NCBI GenBank assembly: GCA_947469285.1
Contig: CANIOW010000015.1
Location: 1-64,000 of the forward strand
Length of the DNA: 64,000 nucleotides
Reading direction: 5' to 3'
Source: Gammaproteobacteria bacterium
GTDB taxonomy: Bacteria > Pseudomonadota > Gammaproteobacteria > Steroidobacterales > Steroidobacteraceae
Part shown: piece after piece, positions 1 to 8,024 of the stretch
Numbering within the stretch: the first letter of the stretch is position 1
Layout of the letters: each line of letters begins with the position of its first letter
Position numbers and translations under genes: made by a program
Notes under the pieces: model-generated
Database searches by the model: none
Seen by the model: the letters and a program-made list of their open reading frames with translations, nothing else
What the model was told of the DNA's origin: nothing

Positions 1-186
1 GCCTATGCCGCACCGCATGGTCTGCAACTGGTGTTGGGCGCCAAAAACCTGTTTGACCGCTACCCGGCAGAGAACCCGTACGGGCGACAGCCCGGGTTTC
101 TGGGTGCCATCTACCCGCTCACCTCGCCCTTCGGCTACAACGGCGGTTTTGCCTACCTGCGTCTGGAATGGTCGAGCCGGCATTAG
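1..186 (+). CDS. TonB-dependent receptor, C-terminal end only (partial)
   Basis: The frame is open from the first base to a TAG at 184-186 and encodes the last 61 residues of a protein that begins outside the window. It contains LVLGAKNLFDRYP, the 'xxNLFD' motif of the last strands of TonB-dependent outer-membrane receptors, followed by a final aromatic-rich beta strand (GGFAYLRLEWSSRH). TonB receptors import siderophores, cobalamin or large organic substrates across the outer membrane. The substrate cannot be judged from this fragment. The following 120 bases up to 306 hold no gene that I can see. Confidence 0.8.
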   Translation, partial: AYAAPHGLQLVLGAKNLFDRYPAENPYGRQPGFLGAIYPLTSPFGYNGGFAYLRLEWSSRH

Positions 187-306
187 CCGCCACTGAAGAC
201 AGGGCGAACGTCGGCCCCGTCGGCGATATGTAAGCGGGCGTACATTTTAAAGCCTCCGTTCCGTGTACAACTCAGCGACCCTTCCGATATTCAGGCGGTC
301 GTTGCT

Positions 307-1092
307 ATGCGGGCGTTCGTTTCCCTAAGCTTATTGGGCAGTCTGGCCGTCAGTTCCAGTGCCTTGGTATTCGTGCGCAAGATCGACTGGCAACATCTGT
401 CTATCGACCTGTTTTTCGCCGTCGTGTCACTGGTCGGTTACCAAAGCCTCCTGGGACTGGGGCACTTTCGCGATCAGGGCCTGCTGTTCTTCCACAACGG
501 ATGGCGCATTGACATCAGCCACCTAGGCTTGCCAGTTCAAGTCTTAGGCTTTGTGGGTTTCATGCTGGTGGCGAGCCACACGAATTACTGGGTTCATCGC
601 GTTTTCCATACGCAACCATTTCTGTGGCGGTTGCACAAATTTCACCACAGCCAGACCCGCTTCACTGGCCTGAGCAACTACCGGGCGCATCCTGCGGAGA
701 TAGTGCTGTCGGGCTACTTCAACGCGTTCGCCTTGGCCTTGTTGTTTCCTTTTACCAATGAATACGCGAAGTTCTATGGCTACTTCATTTTCGTGATGGG
801 CATCTTCACCCATTCCAATCTGCGAACGAACCTTGGATTTTTAGAAAAAGTCTTGGTGTCGCCCATAGCGCACAAAGTGCACCATTCGCTCAACCCGAGG
901 CACCTCGATAAGAACTTCGGGTTCGCGTTTTCCTTCTGGGATGTGCTTTACGGCACTTATCAGCATGTGGAAGTAGCCGACTCGCTAGAGATTGGACTGG
1001 CGGAATATAGGGATCTAACCCCTTTTGGCGCCGCTGCTCGCAGTCTCAGCGAACCCTTACTCGGGGTGGAACGCGAACACCGCCCGGCATAA
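307..1092 (+). CDS. Sterol desaturase / fatty acid hydroxylase family membrane protein
   Basis: A 261-residue integral membrane protein with hydrophobic segments near residues 1-20, 30-50, 75-95 and 135-165. It carries the di-iron histidine boxes of the fatty acid hydroxylase superfamily: HRVFH (about 98-102), HKFHHS (about 110-115) and HKVHHS (about 194-199). Enzymes of this family use oxygen to hydroxylate or desaturate lipids such as sterols, fatty acids or ceramide-like chains at the cytoplasmic membrane. The exact substrate is not readable from the sequence. It stands between the end of a TonB receptor and a quinohemoprotein dehydrogenase on the same strand, so it may belong to an oxidative catabolic group, but the spacing does not prove an operon. 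Confidence 0.85.
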   Translation: MRAFVSLSLLGSLAVSSSALVFVRKIDWQHLSIDLFFAVVSLVGYQSLLGLGHFRDQGLLFFHNGWRIDISHLGLPVQVLGFVGFMLVASHTNYWVHRVFHTQPFLWRLHKFHHSQTRFTGLSNYRAHPAEIVLSGYFNAFALALLFPFTNEYAKFYGYFIFVMGIFTHSNLRTNLGFLEKVLVSPIAHKVHHSLNPRHLDKNFGFAFSFWDVLYGTYQHVEVADSLEIGLAEYRDLTPFGAAARSLSEPLLGVEREHRPA

Positions 1093-1206
1093 TCCACTGC
1101 CTGGGTGCTACTCTGGGTCGCGACTACCGTCGTGAACCCACCTCTCGCCCGTTCCGACACGCTACCGCCGGTCTGGGCGCCCGCAGCAGCAACCTCTGGT
1201 AAACCG

Positions 1207-3459
1207 ATGCGCCTGCCACGCCAAGCTGGGTTATGGGTTTCACGCTGCGTGGTTGCATGCGCCATCGGTTTAGGTCTGGCCGTTGCCGCCTGCTCCCACG
1301 ACCCCGCAGCCACGCAGCAGCCTGCAGCCCTTGACGTGGCCACTCCTGCCGGGCGGCTGGACGCCACGCGTCTGGCGCAGGCCGCAGCGGAGCCCGGCGA
1401 GTGGTTCACCAGCGGGCGCGACGGCAGCGGCACCTACCATTCGCCGCTCACGCAGATAGACGCCACCAATGTCAGCCAACTCGGGCTGGCGTGGCAGTTC
1501 GCGCTGGACACCCGGCGGGGCTTGCAAGCAACGCCCATCGTGATTGATGGGGTGATGTATGCGGCCGGCAATTGGGGGCGCGTCTACGCGCTCGACGCAC
1601 GCACCGGCCGCGAACGGTGGCGCTTTGTGCCGCCCGTGGACGGTGCCTGGGCGCGGTATGCCTGCTGCGACGTGGTGAACCGTGGCCTGGCCGTGTGGCA
1701 GGGGCGGGTTTATGTGGGCAGCACCGACGGTTGGCTGCACGCACTGGATGCGCGCACCGGCGCCGTCCTATGGCGTGTCGACACACTCATAGGCCGGGAA
1801 CACCACACGCCGTATACGGTCAGTGGCGCGCCGCTGATCGCCGGAGAGGTGGTAGTCATCGGCAATGGGGGGGCAGATTTCGGTGTGCGCGGCTATGTCA
1901 CGGCCTATGACTTAACCACCGGGGCACAGCAATGGCGGTTTTTCACGGTGCCGCGCGACCCGAAGCTGGGGCCACAAGACCAGCCGCATCTGGAGGCGGC
2001 GGCAAAAACCTGGGACCCGCACAGCGCCTGGAGCGCGGGTGGTGGCGGCACGGTGTGGGACGGCATGGCCTATGACCCCGACTTGAAGCTGGTGTATCTC
2101 GGCACCGGCAACCCGTCGCCCTACGACCCCAAGCAACGTAGCCCCAGTGGCGGTGACAATCTCTATGTCAGCTCCATTGTCGCGGTGCATGCAGAGACTG
2201 GCGCGCTCGCCTGGCACTACCAGGAGGTGCCAGGCGACGGCTGGGACTACACCGCCACCATGAAGATGGTCTTCGCCGATCTGCAATGGGGCGGGCGCAA
2301 GCGCAAGGTGCTGATGCAGGCACCGAAGAACGGCTTCTTCTACGTGCTGGACCGCGCCACCGGCGAACTGCTGTCGGCTCGTAACTATGTTTTCGTGAAC
2401 TGGACCCGCGGTATCGACCCGAAGACCGGACGGCCGCTACCCAACCCCGCGGCCGACTATGGCACCGGGCCCAAGCTGGTGTTTCCGTCGATGGCCGGTG
2501 GGCACAACTGGCAGCCCATGTCCTTCAGCGCGAAAACCGGTCTGGTGTATATCCCGGTCATCGACATGCCCATGGTGTTTGTGGACACCCGCCATCGGCC
2601 TGCCGGGATGCTGGACGGCACGTTCACCACGGCCGGGCTGGTGCCTGCGGGCTACGACCCCGCAGCGCTGCGCTCCATGTTCGGCCCACTACCGACGCTG
2701 GAAGCACTGGTGCGGGCAGCAGGACCCGGTGCCCACACGGGCATGCGTGGGGAACTGCGCGCTTGGGACCCGGTGCGACAGCGCGTGGTGTGGTCACAGC
2801 CGTCCTATAGCTTCTGGGATGGCGGTGTCATGTCGACCGATGGCGGCTTGGTGTTCCGTGGCGATGCTGCCGGCTTCCTGAATGTCTATGCGGCGGCCGA
2901 TGGCCAGTGGTTACGCCGAATAGACGTGGGCACGGCGATGATGGCGGCCCCCATGACCTACGCGATTGGGAATGAACAGTACGTAGCGTTCATGGCCGGC
3001 TATGGCGGTGGCGGCGGCACCAGCTTTCCGCCGGGCAGCGCGCCTGACCTTTATGGCAACCAAGGACGCATCGTGGCGCTGAAGCTGGGAGGCGGTGCCA
3101 TTCCGAAGCCACCGCGGGTGGTGGACCGCCCGTTCGTGAAGCCGCCAGCACTGGCTGCTAACTTGGCGGCCAACCCGGCCACCCTCGAACACGGCGCCGT
3201 GCTTTATAACCGCTACTGCGGGCGTTGCCACGTGTTTGGCCACGGCATGCTGTCCGACCTGCGCCATCTCTCCGCGGCAACCCACCAGTTATTCCCCGCG
3301 ATTGTGCTGCAAGGCGCTTATGCCGCAAAAGGGATGGGAAATTTCAGTGACGTACTTTCGCCCAAGGACGCTGATGCTATTCATCAATACCTGATCAGCG
3401 AAGCGGCTATCGCCTATGCGGCCGAGCAGCGTACGTTGCAGACTGGATCGCGGCGCTAA
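1207..3459 (+). CDS. PQQ-dependent quinohemoprotein alcohol dehydrogenase, lipoprotein
   Basis: A pyrroloquinoline-quinone dehydrogenase of the methanol/ethanol type with a C-terminal cytochrome c domain. The open frame extends upstream to a GTG at 1105, but ATG 1207 gives 750 residues with a clean lipoprotein signal (AVAAC, Cys29), so I prefer it. Visible marks are repeated tryptophan-docking propeller blades such as ALDARTGRERW and ALDARTGAVLW, the vicinal Cys153-Cys154 pair that stacks on PQQ, the GDGWDY segment near the catalytic aspartate, and the haem c site CGRCH at 671-675 with a likely Met ligand near 710. It would oxidise an alcohol in the periplasm and pass electrons to the respiratory chain. 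The lipid anchor is less usual, since these enzymes are generally soluble periplasmic proteins. The substrate is unknown. Confidence 0.88.
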   Translation: MRLPRQAGLWVSRCVVACAIGLGLAVAACSHDPAATQQPAALDVATPAGRLDATRLAQAAAEPGEWFTSGRDGSGTYHSPLTQIDATNVSQLGLAWQFALDTRRGLQATPIVIDGVMYAAGNWGRVYALDARTGRERWRFVPPVDGAWARYACCDVVNRGLAVWQGRVYVGSTDGWLHALDARTGAVLWRVDTLIGREHHTPYTVSGAPLIAGEVVVIGNGGADFGVRGYVTAYDLTTGAQQWRFFTVPRDPKLGPQDQPHLEAAAKTWDPHSAWSAGGGGTVWDGMAYDPDLKLVYLGTGNPSPYDPKQRSPSGGDNLYVSSIVAVHAETGALAWHYQEVPGDGWDYTATMKMVFADLQWGGRKRKVLMQAPKNGFFYVLDRATGELLSARNYVFVNWTRGIDPKTGRPLPNPAADYGTGPKLVFPSMAGGHNWQPMSFSAKTGLVYIPVIDMPMVFVDTRHRPAGMLDGTFTTAGLVPAGYDPAALRSMFGPLPTLEALVRAAGPGAHTGMRGELRAWDPVRQRVVWSQPSYSFWDGGVMSTDGGLVFRGDAAGFLNVYAAADGQWLRRIDVGTAMMAAPMTYAIGNEQYVAFMAGYGGGGGTSFPPGSAPDLYGNQGRIVALKLGGGAIPKPPRVVDRPFVKPPALAANLAANPATLEHGAVLYNRYCGRCHVFGHGMLSDLRHLSAATHQLFPAIVLQGAYAAKGMGNFSDVLSPKDADAIHQYLISEAAIAYAAEQRTLQTGSRR

Positions 3460-3520
3460 CCTAACCGGCTGCGAGCCGCTCGAACGACAAGGGTTCAACC
3501 ATTCCTGCAGTGGCAAGGAA

Positions 3521-3596
3521 TGGTGGCCGGGGTCGGAATCGAACCAACGACACGCGGATTTTCAATCCGCTGCTCTACCAACTGAGCTACCCGGCC
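3521..3596 (-). tRNA. tRNA-Phe (GAA)
   Basis: On the minus strand a complete cloverleaf can be folded. The 7-bp acceptor stem is GGCCGGG/CCCGGCC, the D arm is GCTC-GAGC, the anticodon stem is GCGGA/TCCGC with loop TTGAAAA (anticodon GAA), and the T arm is GTTGG-TTCGATT-CCGAC. The discriminator is A and the CCA end is encoded at 3521-3523. It stands alone between the quinohemoprotein gene and yggX. Confidence 0.97.
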
Positions 3597-3638
3597 ACTC
3601 GGGCTTAACAGCCATTGTCGCGGTTGGCGCCGCTTAGG

Positions 3639-3926
3639 TCAAGATTGTGGCGGGCTTGGCGGTGGCGGCACGAACTCTGCGGGCGCCGCGGAACCTGCCC
3701 CAAAGAGAAACTTTTCCATCTCGGTCACCAGAAACTTGCGCGCCTTCGGGTCGATGGGCGTCAGACGGTATTCATTCAGCAGCATGGTCTGGTGGGCCAC
3801 CCACCGCGCCCAGCCTTCTTTAGACACGCTGGCGTAGATGCGCTGGCCCAGCTCACCCGGATACGGCACGTAGTCCATCCCTTCGGCTTCCACGCCCAAG
3901 ACTGCACAATTCACCATCCGGGTCAT
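3639..3926 (-). CDS. yggX: Probable Fe(2+)-trafficking / oxidative damage protection protein YggX
   Basis: A 95-residue soluble protein that matches YggX from start to end: N-terminal MVNC with the conserved Cys, [19 protein letters not shown], the [17 protein letters not shown] core and the EMEKFLF end. YggX proteins help protect iron-sulphur clusters and iron pools from oxidants. Here the C-terminus carries an extra Ala/Pro-rich tail of about 17 residues that the usual 90-residue family members lack. Its start overlaps the stop of mutY by ATGA (3923-3926), so the two are translationally coupled. The pairing is logical because MutY carries an iron-sulphur cluster, and asmA-mutY-yggX is a known gammaproteobacterial gene order. 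Confidence 0.95.
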   Translation of the reverse strand: MTRMVNCAVLGVEAEGMDYVPYPGELGQRIYASVSKEGWARWVAHQTMLLNEYRLTPIDPKARKFLVTEMEKFLFGAGSAAPAEFVPPPPSPPQS

Positions 3927-5176
3927 GTCCTCTCTCCTAAAGCTTCGTCACTGCTGAAAATGCCCGCTGCCGTGGCGTCCGCCACCGCCTCGATCAGGCG
4001 TTCGATCGGGGCAGGCAAGCCTACACGGGTCTTGGCAGCCGTAGTGCGCCGCATCGGGTACCACCTCCCATTAGGTTCAGCCCCCGTGAGCGGGGGGACG
4101 CTCGCCGCCTGGCGCGGCGCCGATGCCGATGCCGACGCCGGTGCCGACACCGGCAGCACCCAGGGCACCAACTCAAGATCGTAGTGGGTGAACGAATGCA
4201 ACACCGTGGGCCAGACGCGGGCTAAGGCGGGCTGTGCACTGGCAAATCCATGGAGCTCAGCAGCCGCGGTCAGGTCCGCAAACTCGGGGAAACTCCACAG
4301 CCCGCCCCAAATACCCTTGGCGGGGCGCGCTTCCAACCAAACCGCGTCCTGGCTCACCGCCACCAGCACCACCACCCGCCGCACGCGGCGGGCGCGCTTC
4401 GCCGCGGGACGGCGCGTTGGCAGTTCGGCCTGCCGCTGGCTTAGGTAGGCCACGCAGTCCGCCTGCAGCGGACACAGCGCGCAGGCCGGCCGCGCGCGGG
4501 TACACAGCGTAGCGCCCAGGTCCATGATGGCCTGCGTGTAGTCAGCATTGCGCCCTTGCGGCGTACAGGCCTCTGCCAAACGCCACAGTTCGCGCTCCAC
4601 GGCCGGCAGGCCAGGAAAACCCTCCAGGCCCGCCCAGCGCGTGAGCACGCGTTTGACGTTGCCATCGAGGATGGTGTGTCGCGCATCATGCGCCAGCGAC
4701 AAGATGGCGGCGGCCGTCGAGCGGCCAATACCCGGCAAAGCTTGCAGCCCGTCGAGGGTCTCGGGAAAGACGCCAGCACCTTCACGCACCACCGCTTGTG
4801 CCGCCGCATGCAGGTTGCGCGCACGGGCGTAGTACCCCAGTCCAGCCCAGCCATGCAGCACCGCGTCGAGCGGCGCCGCGGCCAGCGTCTGCACTTCGGG
4901 GAATTGTGCGGTGAAGCGCAGGAAATAGGGCGTGGCGGTAGACACCTGCGTTTGCTGCAGCATCACCTCCGACAGCCACACACGGTAAGGGGTGCGTTGC
5001 TGCTGCCAGGGCAGCGTCTTGCGGCCATGGACGTCCCACCAGGCCAGTAACCGTGGTGCGAAAGTCGTCGGCGCATAGGCCGAGGTATGGCCCGGGGTAT
5101 GGCCCGGGGTATAGCCCGAGGTATCGGCCGCGCCCTGCGGCAACGCGTCGCCGTGAAGGCTGCTGCGCCGCTTCAC
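3923..5176 (-). CDS. mutY: A/G-specific adenine DNA glycosylase MutY
   Basis: Removes adenine mispaired with 8-oxoguanine or guanine. The catalytic Glu is in [11 protein letters not shown] (about E70), the helix-hairpin-helix is [13 protein letters not shown] with catalytic Asp in LDGNVKR (about D171), and the 4Fe-4S loop is C-x6-C-x2-C-x5-C (about 225, 232, 235, 241). The C-terminal third is the Nudix-like 8-oxoG recognition domain, with FTHYDLEL near 345-355. I chose GTG 5176 because it overlaps the TGA of the upstream asmA-like gene (GTGA), giving 417 residues. The first 35 or so residues have no counterpart in ordinary MutY (about 350 residues) and are encoded by a 12-base tandem repeat. 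The open frame continues to 5320, but only inside the upstream gene. Confidence 0.95.
   Translation of the reverse strand: MKRRSSLHGDALPQGAADTSGYTPGHTPGHTSAYAPTTFAPRLLAWWDVHGRKTLPWQQQRTPYRVWLSEVMLQQTQVSTATPYFLRFTAQFPEVQTLAAAPLDAVLHGWAGLGYYARARNLHAAAQAVVREGAGVFPETLDGLQALPGIGRSTAAAILSLAHDARHTILDGNVKRVLTRWAGLEGFPGLPAVERELWRLAEACTPQGRNADYTQAIMDLGATLCTRARPACALCPLQADCVAYLSQRQAELPTRRPAAKRARRVRRVVVLVAVSQDAVWLEARPAKGIWGGLWSFPEFADLTAAAELHGFASAQPALARVWPTVLHSFTHYDLELVPWVLPVSAPASASASAPRQAASVPPLTGAEPNGRWYPMRRTTAAKTRVGLPAPIERLIEAVADATAAGIFSSDEALGERT
5084..5131. repeat. 12-base tandem repeat, about four copies, in the mutY 5' end
   Basis: On the plus strand the unit GGTATGGCCCGG occurs at 5084-5095 and exactly again at 5096-5107. 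It is followed by two diverged copies at 5108-5119 (GGTATAGCCCGA) and 5120-5131 (GGTATCGGCCGC). On the coding strand of mutY the unit gives TPGH-type repeats ([11 protein letters not shown]) in the non-conserved N-terminal extension. Twelve bases keep the frame, so copy-number change would only lengthen or shorten this tail. Confidence 0.8.
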
Positions 5177-6159
5177 GGTGACGATGTCATGGCGCCGGCT
5201 TGCAGTCCCTGCGCACCGGTTCGCAACCGCAGCTGCACCGCGTGCAGTTCCATGCCTCCCAGCTGCAAGCGAGCCACTTGCAGCTGCCCGTCCAGCGGCC
5301 AGGCATCGGCTGCCTGCCACGGAATTGTGAACGGCGGCTCGCGTGGGTCGATGGGGGGCAAGTAACGGTCCAGGTTGAGCCTATCGACCCGAAAATCGAA
5401 GTGCCAGGGGACGGCGGCCGTGGCCGCCACGGACGACGGAGCCATGGCCGCGACAGCGGCCGGCCGTGACATCTCACCGGCCAACTGGCTACCATCGAGC
5501 TGCCCACGGACCTCGTGGCACTGCCAACCGGCGTCGCTGACCATGCAGCGCGCATGGCCCTGCATGGCCGTAAAGGCGGCAGGGTCGGTGGTGGGCGGCA
5601 AGGCCACGCCCAACCGCGGCAGCGCTTCCCGCAGATTCACCGGCTCTACCGTTAGCCGCAGCTGCCAACGCTCGGGCGTCCAGGCCATTTCATCGACGCG
5701 CACATGCAGTGGACCCCGGGCCAGCTCCACCTGCACGCCCGCCCATGGCACGACAGTCCACGGCGCCGGCGCGGCTGGATCGCTGCGCCACACGCGCCAG
5801 AGACGCCCGATATGCCAGGCCGTTTCCCCTGCGGCCTGCGGACCAAGACCCGTGGCCACGCGCAGGCGGTCCAGCTGCCAGGGGCGGCCCGCCGCCGGCG
5901 TTGCCGTAAGACCCGTGAGTTCGCAGGTGAGCGCGTCGCGCCAGGTGTAGTCGAACCCACGCAACTGCACGGGCATTCCCAGACGCCGCGCGAGCTCGGC
6001 CTCGACACGCGGGCGCAACTGCGCCGGCTGCAGCGACCAGGCGAGCATCGCCATGGCCGACAGCGCCAGCAGCGACACCGCCAGCAAGCACCAGCGGCAG
6101 ACAGCCCAAAAAATTTCGGAACGGCGCATGAGCAGCATCACCCTCGAACGGTGAGGCAT
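5173..6159 (-). CDS. AsmA-family protein, N-terminal half only
   Basis: A 328-residue protein with one N-terminal membrane segment (about residues 15-42). An AsmA-type start follows (PAQLRPRVEAELARRLGMPVQL), and later comes DRLNLDRYLPP, the hallmark of the AsmA N-terminal domain. AsmA proteins are inner-membrane-anchored periplasmic proteins of the bridge-like lipid transfer superfamily and are normally 600-750 residues. Here the frame ends just after the 'LDGQLQVARLQLGGMELHAVQLRLRT' region (about 295-320), where full-length AsmA would continue with its second half. The gene overlaps mutY by GTGA, as in the classical asmA-mutY order, so it is probably the genuine but shortened orthologue. The start could also be at an internal ATG (MLLMRRSE or MRRSE). 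Confidence 0.75.
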   Translation of the reverse strand: MPHRSRVMLLMRRSEIFWAVCRWCLLAVSLLALSAMAMLAWSLQPAQLRPRVEAELARRLGMPVQLRGFDYTWRDALTCELTGLTATPAAGRPWQLDRLRVATGLGPQAAGETAWHIGRLWRVWRSDPAAPAPWTVVPWAGVQVELARGPLHVRVDEMAWTPERWQLRLTVEPVNLREALPRLGVALPPTTDPAAFTAMQGHARCMVSDAGWQCHEVRGQLDGSQLAGEMSRPAAVAAMAPSSVAATAAVPWHFDFRVDRLNLDRYLPPIDPREPPFTIPWQAADAWPLDGQLQVARLQLGGMELHAVQLRLRTGAQGLQAGAMTSSP

Positions 6160-6219
6160 TCTACGCAGGAGCCGCCGTGGCCGGCAGCGGTGTGGAGGGT
6201 CGGTGCGTGAACCGACCTC

Positions 6220-7179
6220 TTAGCTGCGCAGTGTGACCCGGTTACGCCCACCCAGTTTGCTCTGGTAGAGCGCCAGGTCTGCGCGGGCCAGCAGCACCGG
6301 ATGCTCGGGCGTGTCTGCACCACGACGCCCCCCCGTGACCCCAAAACTGGCCGTAAATGGCACCGGCGTGCCGTCCACCGCGCGTACCAGCAGGTCTGAC
6401 ACGCCCAGCCGTAATTTTTCTGCGAGCTTCACCGCGCCGTCGGCGTCGGTTTCTGGGAGCACGATGACAAACTCTTCGCCGCCATAGCGAGCGCACCAAT
6501 CAATGCCCGTACGAGTACCTTGCTGCAGATGCTGCGCGAACTCGCGTAGCACCTCATCTCCTACCAGATGTCCCCAAGTGTCGTTAACTGCTTTGAAGGC
6601 ATCGAGGTCACACATCAGCACCGACAAAGGCCGACCGAAGCGCCGCGCCCGCTCGACCTCACCTGGCAATTCCTGCATGAGATAGCGCCGGTTGTACATG
6701 CCCGTGAGCGAATCGGTAATCGACAGGCGTTCCGTCTCGGCTTTCGCGGCCTGCAAGCCAGCCTCGAGCGCCAAGACGCGACGGGAGGTGAGGAGCCGCG
6801 CCAGCAGCAGGGGCTTCTGCACTGGCTGAGTTAAGCAGTCGTCTACGCCAGCCGCGAGCGCCGCGAGCAATTGCTCTTCCGTGAGCAGCGAAGACAGCAA
6901 CACAATGTACACATAGCCACCGAAGGCATGGCCGCGCACTTCGCGGCACAAAGCGACACCATCCATGCCGGCCATATTCCAAGCCGCTAGCAGCAACGGA
7001 AAATGGCGCTGCTCAAGTGCTGCCAAAGCGGCCACCCCACTGCCCACTTCCACGACCTCGTGTCCCGCCTCGCGGAGCAGGCCCGCAATGAGGGTTCTCG
7101 CCGCTGGTTCATCATGGACGAGCAAGATGGCGGGGGGTTCAGAAGCCAACAAGGTGAGGAGTGTCATGCGGGCAAGCAT
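6220..7179 (-). CDS. Diguanylate cyclase with degenerate receiver domain (REC-GGDEF)
   Basis: A 319-residue protein: a CheY-like receiver at about 17-130, a short helical linker, and a GGDEF domain at about 152-319 with GGEEF at 233-237 and the upstream DLDAFKAVND. The cyclase domain looks active and would make c-di-GMP. The inhibitory I-site is absent: the position for the RxxD arginine is Thr in TGID. The receiver is fold-intact but lacks key residues. The phosphoacceptor Asp is Ala66 (LLLAAWNMAGMDG), the acidic pair is His22-Asp23, and the conserved Lys is Gln118 (LTQPV). It therefore cannot be phosphorylated in the ordinary way. It is the last gene of a four-gene minus-strand signalling cluster. 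Confidence 0.9.
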   Translation of the reverse strand: MLARMTLLTLLASEPPAILLVHDEPAARTLIAGLLREAGHEVVEVGSGVAALAALEQRHFPLLLAAWNMAGMDGVALCREVRGHAFGGYVYIVLLSSLLTEEQLLAALAAGVDDCLTQPVQKPLLLARLLTSRRVLALEAGLQAAKAETERLSITDSLTGMYNRRYLMQELPGEVERARRFGRPLSVLMCDLDAFKAVNDTWGHLVGDEVLREFAQHLQQGTRTGIDWCARYGGEEFVIVLPETDADGAVKLAEKLRLGVSDLLVRAVDGTPVPFTASFGVTGGRRGADTPEHPVLLARADLALYQSKLGGRNRVTLRS

Positions 7180-7220
7180 AGCAGCGCCTCTCGCCGCAAA
7201 ACCGGAGTTGCGTCACGCTC

Positions 7221-7910
7221 TCAGGGAGGGGACTCGCGACCCGAGACCCAGTTCACCGCATACTGCACCAGCTGCGCTCCGGTGCCGAGTCCTAGCTTGC
7301 GTTTAATGCGTTGCCGGTGCGACTCTACGGTCTTCACGGATAGATTCAAGGTGTCCGCCAGCTGGCGCGTGGAGAGGCCCTTACCGATGAGCTGCAGTAC
7401 CTGCAATTCGCGGTTACTGAGGCTTTCAATAGGGCTAGCAGCGACGCGTGACCCGCCCGCTGCGAATTTTTGGATCATGGCATTGCCAACGGCCTCACTG
7501 ACGTAAATACCCCCCTCGAGCACACGACGCAGCGCCAACAGGAACTGGTCGCTAGCCGCCTGCTTCATGATGTAGCCGTTGGCCCCCGCCCCCAGCATGC
7601 GCTCGGCATATAGGGTTTCGTCATGCATCGACAGCACCAGCAACGGCATCGACGGATAATGCGCGCGGGTGTCTTTCACCAGCTCGATGCCATCGCCTTG
7701 CTTGAGGGAGATGTCGATCACTACCACATCTGGGTGCAGCTCACGGATGGCGGTCTTGGCATCGCGAACGCTATCTGCCTCGCCGCATACCGAAAAACCC
7801 GCTTCCTGCTCGATGAGCCGCCGCAGCCCTTGACGGACAATGGGGTGGTCATCCGCGATGAATACCCGGTGATGGGGGTTCGCGACCGAACTGTGGGTAG
7901 TGGTCATCAT
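7221..7910 (-). CDS. NarL/FixJ-family response regulator (first of two)
   Basis: A 229-residue response regulator. The receiver at about 14-135 has the acidic pair (FIADDHP), phosphoacceptor Asp66 (VVVIDISL) and Lys in GYIMKQ. The C-terminal LuxR-type helix-turn-helix at about 160-225 contains LSNRELQVLQLIGKGLSTRQLADTLNLSVKTVESHRQRIKRKL. It is a transcription factor activated by phosphorylation. The start codon is preceded by TAGGAG. It lies between the GGDEF gene and a close paralogue, which shares the stretch LVLSMHDETLYAERM around the signalling face. Both probably serve the adjacent hybrid kinase, or one may be a connector. Confidence 0.93.
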   Translation of the reverse strand: MMTTTHSSVANPHHRVFIADDHPIVRQGLRRLIEQEAGFSVCGEADSVRDAKTAIRELHPDVVVIDISLKQGDGIELVKDTRAHYPSMPLLVLSMHDETLYAERMLGAGANGYIMKQAASDQFLLALRRVLEGGIYVSEAVGNAMIQKFAAGGSRVAASPIESLSNRELQVLQLIGKGLSTRQLADTLNLSVKTVESHRQRIKRKLGLGTGAQLVQYAVNWVSGRESPP

Positions 7911-8024
7911 GGTAGCTCCTAGCTAAGCAACGCCCCTGTGCGGCCGTTCAAGGACTGAACCCGGAGCCCTAATGTACTGAAAATAGAGCGGCTTTAGCGT
8001 CCGTAAAACCCTTAAAATAACTGG

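Noticed and set aside
5084-5131. CRISPR or minisatellite array
   Set aside because: Only about four 12-base units without spacers, inside a coding region.
7911-8024. Promoter for the first NarL regulator (TTTACG and TATTTT about 16 bases apart on the minus strand)
   Set aside because: Both hexamers match the consensus poorly, so I do not list it as a feature.
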